From: Candidatus Pacearchaeota archaeon
GTDB taxonomy: Archaea; Nanobdellota; Nanobdellia; Pacearchaeales; GW2011-AR1
Assembly (NCBI GenBank): GCA_030699205.1
Contig: JAUYJY010000054.1
Span: 1 to 27,992, forward strand
Direction of reading: 5' to 3'
Length of the DNA stretch: 27,992 nt
This document shows, one piece after another, positions 22,884-27,992 of this stretch. The stretch's first letter is position 1. Each line of letters starts with the position of its first letter. Made by a program: the position numbers and the translations under genes. Under the pieces are notes generated by a model. The model had not been told where the DNA came from. It ran no database searches and saw nothing but the letters and a program-made list of their open reading frames with translations.

Positions 22884-23000
22884 GGGGCGTCGTCCTACGG
22901 ACATTTTCACTCCCTACGGTCGATATTAATTAGAAGGGGCGTCAGTGCTTCGCACATATAGGCTTTTTCTGCGGAAAAAGAAATTTTATTAGGGGGCGTC
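22884..23000 (-). repeat. Left triple-box array of the restriction-modification cassette
   Basis: GGGGCGTC at 22884-22891, 22936-22943 and 22993-23000, i.e. GACGCCCC on the minus strand. Reading outward from the cassette, the boxes are followed by CTAATA, TTCTAATT and TCTCTC. Between them lie a CTTTTTC/GAAAAAG hairpin (22963-22980), GTGCTTCGCAC (22945-22955), and a module with GTCCTACGGAC (22892-22902) and CTCCCTACGGTCGA. Confidence 0.8.
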
Positions 23001-23052
23001 TTACATTTTAAAAAGCAAATAATATAAACTTCCTTGTTTTATCCAGATTATT

Positions 23053-23655
23053 ATGAAACTTACATGGATTATTAAACCTCTTAATTGGATTAGGAAATAT
23101 TATAACAAAAATAAAGAAAAAATACACTATTCCTTTTATTGGTTAAAAAATAAGCAAATGGAAGCAGATTTATTTTTTCTTTGCGATTCTGAAATAACGA
23201 TAGATTCAAACTTCATTAAGACTTTTAAGTCAAAAACTAAAAATGTAAAACATGCTTCGGAAGGAAAAAATTATATTTCCTTTTCTTCACCTCTAAATTA
23301 TTATTATAGGTTTTCATTTTTCAATAAACCTGACAAATCATTAAAGATTCAAATAAATAATATCAATTTAAATTTTAGGGGACAAGAGAATTTATACAAA
23401 TTATTTAATGAATTAGAGGAATATACTCAAATATTATTCAAACTGCTTAATAATCGAACTCATAACATTTATTATATATTAACAATCAAAAAAGAAAACG
23501 AAGTTAAAAGTAATTGGAATTCATTAAAAAAAGAATTAGAAAAAGATTTTAATTGCGAGATTGTTTTAGGCAATGATGTTTTTAAAATCAAATCAGAAAA
23601 ACCTATAATTTTGCAGAGTATAATAAACAAATATTTTGTTAAATCAGAGTTGTAA
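23053..23655 (+). CDS. Hypothetical protein inside the restriction-modification cassette
   Basis: 200 aa, basic, rich in Lys, Asn, Tyr and Phe. N-terminal amphipathic part (LTWIIKPLNWIRKYYNKNKEK), then β-rich sequence (DLFFLCDSEITIDSNF, YISFSSPLNYYYRFSFF), and helices near the end (NSLKKELEKDFNCEIV). No signal peptide, no nuclease motif that I recognise. A TATA-like box lies about 28 nt before the ATG. Its 3' end overlaps the 3' end of the convergent gene by 12 bp, so it belongs to the compact cassette. It does not show the D-x13-E-x13-E spacing expected of a BspD6I small subunit. Confidence 0.6.
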   Translation: MKLTWIIKPLNWIRKYYNKNKEKIHYSFYWLKNKQMEADLFFLCDSEITIDSNFIKTFKSKTKNVKHASEGKNYISFSSPLNYYYRFSFFNKPDKSLKIQINNINLNFRGQENLYKLFNELEEYTQILFKLLNNRTHNIYYILTIKKENEVKSNWNSLKKELEKDFNCEIVLGNDVFKIKSEKPIILQSIINKYFVKSEL

Positions 23656-24360
23656 CTGAGTCATACTATATTTTAAAAATATCTTAACAAGATTAAAGAC
23701 ATCAACTATATGTGTTTCGTTATCCCAATTTTTATAAAACATTATCCCTCCACTTCTGAACACTTTTATTTTCATTTCTTCGAAATCTTGAGTAACGCAT
23801 ATTCCTAAAAAAGATTTATCCACTGTTCCAGATGGCACGAATTCTTCATCTTCATTAATATTCTCTCCAAATTCAATTCTTGATTTTATATTTCCTTGCC
23901 TCTTGTAAGCATGAGCCCACAAATTAGAAAATTCTCCTTGAGCTACAGATTGTTCTATTTTATGCAAATTAAATTCTATAGGTAAAACCGATGATGAATC
24001 TCCGAATAAAGCTTTTGAAATAACTTGATGACCAAAAGAACTACCTTCTTTAATTCCTGAAAATAAAACTGCATCGGAATTAGTACTTAAGAAAAAGATT
24101 ACACTAGCAACATAAGGAACCTTTATTTCTTTCTCTTTTACTTCTCCATTTTCTTCAACTAAATCAAAAGAACTTTGAATACCTCTATAATATATTTTTC
24201 CCCTTACATACTCTTTATCTTCTATAATTACTGGTTTAAATAAATCTATTGCGGAGATAATTTGCTGATGATCATATTCTTTATACTCTTTCAACTTTTG
24301 ACTAACATCTTCAGGTATTTTTTTAATTGCTTTGCATATAAATCTATAAACAAATGCCAT
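23644..24360 (-). CDS. Unknown third gene of the restriction-modification operon
   Basis: 238 aa, beginning 1 bp after the stop of the first methyltransferase, so it is co-transcribed with the nuclease and that methyltransferase. Sequence begins MAFVYRFICKAIKKIPEDVSQ; the middle has VPYVASVIFFLSTNSDAVLF and GSSFGHQVISKALFG, and the end GIMFYKNWDNETHIVDVF. It looks like a soluble α/β protein. I do not recognise it. Type IIS systems of this kind normally need only the nuclease and methyltransferase functions, so this may be a control, immunity or accessory defence protein; that is inference from position. Confidence 0.65.
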   Translation of the reverse strand: MAFVYRFICKAIKKIPEDVSQKLKEYKEYDHQQIISAIDLFKPVIIEDKEYVRGKIYYRGIQSSFDLVEENGEVKEKEIKVPYVASVIFFLSTNSDAVLFSGIKEGSSFGHQVISKALFGDSSSVLPIEFNLHKIEQSVAQGEFSNLWAHAYKRQGNIKSRIEFGENINEDEEFVPSGTVDKSFLGICVTQDFEEMKIKVFRSGGIMFYKNWDNETHIVDVFNLVKIFLKYSMTQLQL

Positions 24361-24361
24361 T

Positions 24362-25147
24362 TTAACAAAACTCCTTTAATTTAGTATTTTTCTTATGTTT
24401 ATTGATTCTTTTATTTGCTAAATCAATATAACTTTTGTCTTTTTCAATGCCTATCCAATTTCGATTTAATTGCATAGAAGCCAAAGCAGTTGTTCCACTT
24501 CCCATAAATGGGTCTATAACAATATCTCCCTCGTCTGTTGCCATCTCAACCAGTCGAGTAAATAATTCTAATGGTTTTTGAGTTGGATGTGCCGCTCTTC
24601 CATTTTCCCCTTTAATCCTTTCAGAACCTTGACAAACAGAAAATTCCCAAACATCTCTTAATTGCTTACCTTGATTATATTTTTTCATATTATTATAATT
24701 AAATTTCCATCCTTTTCCTTTTGCAAACCATGCAATAAATTCGGTAGAGTGTGTCAAAGTTCTTTTTGTAATGCTTGGCATAGGATTGGTTTTTCTCCAT
24801 GTTATCAAATTAATAAATTTATATCCTTTATCTTTTAATGCTATAATTACTTCTCCAATATTATGTAAAGAACCGCAAACCATCATGGAACCATTAGGGG
24901 CAAGAATTTTATCTGCTTCATCAATCCATTTGTTTGTAAAATCCATATAATCTTCATAAGAAAATTTATCCCATTTCTCATTTACTTTATAATATGCTCC
25001 GCCAGTTTTATTATCTGGCAAATTTACACCGCCATTTGATGCATTATAAGGGGGGTCAGTTAATACTAAATGAATTTTACCTTTAGGCAAATCACTCATT
25101 ATTTTTATACAATCGCCTTCATGATTTTTATTAATTATATCTTTCAT
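24362..25147 (-). CDS. β-class N6-adenine DNA methyltransferase (first)
   Basis: 261 aa. Catalytic motif IV DPPYN (31-35) comes before SAM motif I DPFMGSGTT (212-220), which is the β-class order; DPPY points to adenine-N6. HPTQKP (187-192), a usual feature before motif X, is present. The start at 25147 is favoured because its ATG overlaps the TGA of the nuclease gene as ATGA; a start at 25168 would overlap more. It protects one strand of an asymmetric site, with the second methyltransferase protecting the other, as is usual for type IIS systems. Confidence 0.93.
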   Translation of the reverse strand: MKDIINKNHEGDCIKIMSDLPKGKIHLVLTDPPYNASNGGVNLPDNKTGGAYYKVNEKWDKFSYEDYMDFTNKWIDEADKILAPNGSMMVCGSLHNIGEVIIALKDKGYKFINLITWRKTNPMPSITKRTLTHSTEFIAWFAKGKGWKFNYNNMKKYNQGKQLRDVWEFSVCQGSERIKGENGRAAHPTQKPLELFTRLVEMATDEGDIVIDPFMGSGTTALASMQLNRNWIGIEKDKSYIDLANKRINKHKKNTKLKEFC

Positions 25148-26964
25148 GCTAATACCTCTGTTTCCCATGAAGTTATTTTTTCAGAAATCTCATTTAACCA
25201 TGACGAAGAATTAGAAACATCACTAATATCTAAAATATTATTGTATAGATTACTTAATTTAGAGTGGGTAAAGTCCTTATTGTGTTCTTTTATTTTAACA
25301 AGTATATCTAATAATGTAATAAATTGTTTTATTGTTAAAGGAATAATTTTCTGCTTATTCCCCTCGTATTCATATTTAATTGCTTGCCAGAATGTATTTA
25401 TTGTGTCCCTATGAATTTCAGGAGCAATAAATAAACAATATGCTGGTTTGTCTTTATTTTCACTTTCAAAATCTCTTAGATGTCTCATTACTGGTTGTCC
25501 TTCATTAAACCATTGGCTTCTATTTTTTAAGAGGGTAACTTCACAGATAGAATTAAATTTTTCATAAAAACATTCAATATCTGGTTTTCCACCTGGAGCA
25601 GTATTTTTTGGCTCGTTATCATCTCCAACAGAATAATTTGGTTTAATTCTAAGTGCATCATTTAAAGCATTTAATCCCAATGTGATATATTTCTCTAACA
25701 TTAATGCTCTATTAGGTAATTCATAAATCTCTTTTAAATTCTTAATATATTCTTTTAGTTTATCTAATCCTTGAGATTCAGTATGATCCTTTTGTTCAAA
25801 TAATAATGATTTATAATTTCTTAAATCCTCAATATACTGATCTAATTCATCAATGCTCAATTTTTCGAGAATTTTAAATTTAAATTTATTCAGATTTATT
25901 CCATATTCTAATGTTTTAATTTCTTTGATAATTTCATTTGCTATTTTATTTAGTGTTTCTTTTGTTTCCCAAGGAAGTTTAGGTAAAGTCATATCTCCTA
26001 AATAAAAATCATATTCAGATTTATTCTCAAAATTTTTAATGGAAGCATCATCAGATTCTAAAAGTAATGAAATTTCTATTTCTCTACTTTTTTCTAAATC
26101 TATGTAAAAACCGCCACCCCTCAAACTTACATAACCTGTCACTCTAAAATATCTAATAGTATTGTCTAAATAATCTTTACAATTTTTTATTACTTTATTA
26201 ATTGCTTTTTCGTCTGTAATTCCCAATAAATCTTTTACATATTGAAAATGGTATTTATTATCAAAATCTTTTTTGTTTGTTTTTCCTTCAACTTTAGATT
26301 TTGATTCTCTATATTCAATAATCTTTTTTGCCATCTCATCAATATCTTCATAATTCACCAAAAGATGTGCAAAAATTAAAAATTCTTTTCTGTGTAATCC
26401 AACGGGCTTATTTCCTTTTTCTTCCCATTTATCATTTACTTTTTTTATTAAATGCAAAATTCCTACAAATGGCTTTATATTAAATCCATCTTTTTCCTTA
26501 AAATCGGTTGTTGCTTTGTTAGGTAATTGCCATTTTAAAAAACTTCTAAAGAAAATTTCAGTTAAATCATAGTCTTCTTTTAAAAAAGATTCTCCTGATT
26601 TTGAAATTATTATTTTATCTTCTTCATCTAAATAAACTAATCCTAGTTTTTTCAACAAACTAAAAGATTGCCTTCCTCGCATTGAGGGATCTTTATAATT
26701 TTTCTTTTCAAAAATTTCTTTTGCTTTGTTAAATGTTATTTTATTTTTAGGATTATCAATTAGTTTAATATCCTCTTTAGGAAGACCACTATAAAACTGT
26801 AGATTTCCAAAACCATAAATTCTATTTTGAATTAAAAGTGTTTGAAATTTTGCCTGACTTTCTTTTGTCCATTCTTCATTTTCCATTAATTTCAAAACTT
26901 TCAAAAAGTCTCTAACTCTTTCAGGATTTCTTACAGTTGTTGATATCGACCATGGTTTTTTCAT
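25144..26964 (-). CDS. AlwI/BspD6I-family type IIS restriction endonuclease
   Basis: 606 aa. N-terminal PWSISTTVRNPERVRDFL is the AlwI-family start; residues 1 to about 380 are the DNA-recognition part, and the C-terminal part is the nuclease. Four acidic residues Glu424, Asp462, Glu475 and Glu488 (LEKYIT, GGKPDIEC, CEVTLL, NEGQP) have spacings 38-13-13. These match, by my recollection, the active-site residues 418, 456, 469 and 482 of Nt.BspD6I, a nuclease of nearly the same length (604 aa). Family targets include GGATC and GAGTC, cut a few bases away; which applies here cannot be decided by eye. Start 26964 follows GGGGAAG. The stop overlaps the methyltransferase start (ATGA). Confidence 0.88.
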   Translation of the reverse strand: MKKPWSISTTVRNPERVRDFLKVLKLMENEEWTKESQAKFQTLLIQNRIYGFGNLQFYSGLPKEDIKLIDNPKNKITFNKAKEIFEKKNYKDPSMRGRQSFSLLKKLGLVYLDEEDKIIISKSGESFLKEDYDLTEIFFRSFLKWQLPNKATTDFKEKDGFNIKPFVGILHLIKKVNDKWEEKGNKPVGLHRKEFLIFAHLLVNYEDIDEMAKKIIEYRESKSKVEGKTNKKDFDNKYHFQYVKDLLGITDEKAINKVIKNCKDYLDNTIRYFRVTGYVSLRGGGFYIDLEKSREIEISLLLESDDASIKNFENKSEYDFYLGDMTLPKLPWETKETLNKIANEIIKEIKTLEYGINLNKFKFKILEKLSIDELDQYIEDLRNYKSLLFEQKDHTESQGLDKLKEYIKNLKEIYELPNRALMLEKYITLGLNALNDALRIKPNYSVGDDNEPKNTAPGGKPDIECFYEKFNSICEVTLLKNRSQWFNEGQPVMRHLRDFESENKDKPAYCLFIAPEIHRDTINTFWQAIKYEYEGNKQKIIPLTIKQFITLLDILVKIKEHNKDFTHSKLSNLYNNILDISDVSNSSSWLNEISEKITSWETEVLA

Positions 26965-27031
26965 TATAACTTCCCCTATTAACAATTTAAAAGCCAACAT
27001 ATTTAAATATTGTGTGTTTTATCATCTTAGT
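26965..27031. promoter_or_regulatory. Bidirectional promoter of the restriction-modification genes
   Basis: A perfect 12-bp palindrome ATATTTAAATAT (26999-27010) is centred 27 nt before ATG 27032 and can act as a TATA box both ways. On the nuclease side a second box, CTTTTAAATTG, lies nearer its ATG, and GGGGAAG (26971-26977) is a ribosome motif. One divergent spacer of 67 bp thus drives nuclease and second methyltransferase. Confidence 0.55.
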
Positions 27032-27751
27032 ATGGTTAAAAAGAGGGTTGATTTGAAAAAAGGGGAGTGTATAAGCATTCTTAAAAAAATGCCAGATAAT
27101 TCTGTAAATATGATATTTGCAGACCCACCCTATAATCTTTCTGGAAAAAATCATATTACTTGCGTTAATGGGAGAAAAGTAAAATGTGATAAGGGCGTTT
27201 GGGATATGGTTACAGATATTGATAAATTTAATTATGATTGGATAAAGGAATGTATGCGAGTTCTAAAAGATGATGGAACTATTTGGATTTCTGGAACATT
27301 ACATAACCATCCTTCTGTCGGTTTTTTACTTAAAAAAATGGGATATTGGATAATAAATGATATTGTCTGGTTTAAACCAAATGCCCCCCCACAATTACAA
27401 CCTAACAGACTTGCTCCATCTACCGAAATGATTTGGTTAGCGAGTAAAACGAAGAAGTATAAATTTAATTATCAAAAAGGAAAGGAATACAATAATGGAA
27501 AACAGCTTAGAAATTTATGGATAATAAACGCTCAAAGACATATAACCAAACATCCTACAGAAAAACCTGAAGCTCTACTTGAAAGAATAATAGAATTAGG
27601 AAGTAATAAAAATGATACTATTTTAGATCCATTTATGGGGTCTGGTACTACTGGAGCAGTTGCTAAAAAATTAAACAGAAATTTTATAGGAATTGAACTT
27701 GACGATGAATTCTTTGATATTGCAAAAGATAGAATAAATAAAATTAAATGA
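27032..27751 (+). CDS. β-class N6-adenine DNA methyltransferase (second)
   Basis: 239 aa. DPPYN (31-35) precedes DPFMGSGTT (199-207), again β-class and adenine type; HPTEKP (174-179) is present. It shares the overall plan of the first methyltransferase (GKQLRxxW, WIGIE/FIGIE) but differs through the central target region, which fits methylation of the other strand of an asymmetric site. ATG 27032 is chosen for its TATA box at -27; the longer frame from 27014 would include the promoter spacer. Its TGA stop lies within the first GACGCCCC box of the right array, so the gene runs exactly to the cassette edge. Confidence 0.93.
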   Translation: MVKKRVDLKKGECISILKKMPDNSVNMIFADPPYNLSGKNHITCVNGRKVKCDKGVWDMVTDIDKFNYDWIKECMRVLKDDGTIWISGTLHNHPSVGFLLKKMGYWIINDIVWFKPNAPPQLQPNRLAPSTEMIWLASKTKKYKFNYQKGKEYNNGKQLRNLWIINAQRHITKHPTEKPEALLERIIELGSNKNDTILDPFMGSGTTGAVAKKLNRNFIGIELDDEFFDIAKDRINKIK

Positions 27752-27881
27752 CGCCCCTAGATGTTCTTTTCAGAAAAGAACCAAAACAAGACGCCCCTTC
27801 TATCTTCTTTTTTTAAAAAAAAGAAGCAAAAAATCTGACGCCCCTCTCTCGTCCTTCGGACATATACACTCCCTACGGTCG
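27750..27881 (+). repeat. Right triple-box array of the restriction-modification cassette
   Basis: GACGCCCC at 27750-27757, 27790-27797 and 27837-27844. They are followed by TAGAT, TTCTATC and TCTCTC, the same order as on the left, read outward. Box 1 is followed by GTTCTTTT/AAAAGAAC with a CAG loop (27763-27781), box 2 by CTTC-T7/A8-GAAG, and box 3 by GTCCTTCGGAC (27851-27861) and CTCCCTACGGTCGA, a module present on the left in the opposite orientation to its box. Confidence 0.8.
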
Positions 27882-27904
27882 AATTTATCAGTAATCCAAA
27901 AACT

Positions 27905-27941
27905 CTAAAATTTTCCTTCGGAACGTTGCACTAAATTTTAG
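27905..27941 (+). repeat. Hairpin with conserved CCTTCGG...CGTTGCACTAAA loop, copy 2
   Basis: CTAAAATTT (27905-27913) pairs with AAATTTTAG (27933-27941). The loop contains TTCCTTCGGAA and ACGTTGCACT, as in 12971-13013, while the outer stem differs. The rest to 27992 includes ACAGCGGAAGCCGT, similar to 1078-1092. No gene is seen. Confidence 0.6.
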
Positions 27942-27992
27942 GTCTTCCCTTTGGTCAGACGAATATAACAGCGGAAGCCGTCCCACAATTTA

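Larger units (their letters stand above)
22653..23052. other. 400-bp spacer with repeats, no gene seen
   Basis: Holds the 33-nt element copy 2 within a long hairpin (22740-22817), a T/A hairpin (about 22847-22870), and the left GGGGCGTC array (22884-23000). The last 50 bp carry a TATA-like box AAATAATATAAAC (23017-23029) for the gene at 23053. No coding frame is convincing. Confidence 0.65.

Noticed and set aside
22653..22961. Open frame on the plus strand after the methyltransferase
   Set aside because: It follows repeat DNA through two hairpins, has a Pro/Arg/Ser-rich product with no known pattern, and no promoter or ribosome site.
22884..23000. GACGCCCC arrays as a CRISPR array
   Set aside because: The repeat is only 8 nt, the intervals are uneven and form hairpins, and no cas gene is present.
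27750..27861. GACGCCCC hairpins as ordinary transcription terminators
   Set aside because: The right array would suit, but the left array lies upstream of the 23053 gene and points away from the only gene end near it. Boxes also lie upstream of pyrE and of the 548-aa gene.

Overview
This window most likely comes from a small, AT-rich DPANN-type archaeon, perhaps of the Pacearchaeota/Woesearchaeota kind; no marker gene fixes the lineage. Archaeal signs are TATA-like boxes 25-28 nt upstream of start codons (leaderless transcripts), a TrmB-family regulator, the archaeal Era-like GTPase next to DUF2073, a short XerA recombinase, RtcB, and two very large single-pass surface proteins (NHL and PKD types).

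Layout. 1-963: a frameshifted HNH endonuclease converging on a RelBE-type toxin-antitoxin pair. 964-1683: a long spacer rich in hairpins. 1684-7259: a TrmB-like regulator, then a run of small genes on the same strand. Several resemble envelope-stress families (DUF1328, PLDc_N-like, holin-like, DUF883/ElaB-like, AI-2E permease), together with a SnoaL-like protein, a zinc-ribbon protein and several unknowns. 7260-7885: palindromic DNA and a decayed transposase tail. 7886-8985: GTPase plus DUF2073. 9396-11042: a 548-aa protein I do not recognise. 11316-12751: pyrF and pyrE; pyrE carries an in-frame TGA at a normally invariant glycine. 13330-19492: two surface proteins. 19529-21749: rtcB and xerA, one operon. 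21906-22652: a SAM methyltransferase, divergent from xerA. 23053-27751: a compact AlwI/BspD6I-type type IIS restriction-modification cassette with two DPPY methyltransferases and two unknown genes.

The most unusual feature is the spacer DNA. It holds a repeat family built from an octamer GACGCCCC (seven exact copies) or a related GACGCACGC box, each followed by a short hairpin, often with a 3-nt loop. Three boxes stand on each side of the restriction-modification cassette, in inverted orientation, and the bases after the boxes follow the same order (TA, TTCTA, TCTCTC) reading outward on both sides. The pyrFE operon is likewise bracketed by inverted exact 14-nt copies of GGAGAGACGCACGC. Many spacer hairpins keep a CTTCG core while both stem arms change together, so structure seems to be conserved. 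I infer a modular repeat family that bounds gene cassettes, either mobile-element ends or structured RNA; no recombinase for it is evident apart from the xerA nearby.

All calls come from reading the sequence; no database search was possible.
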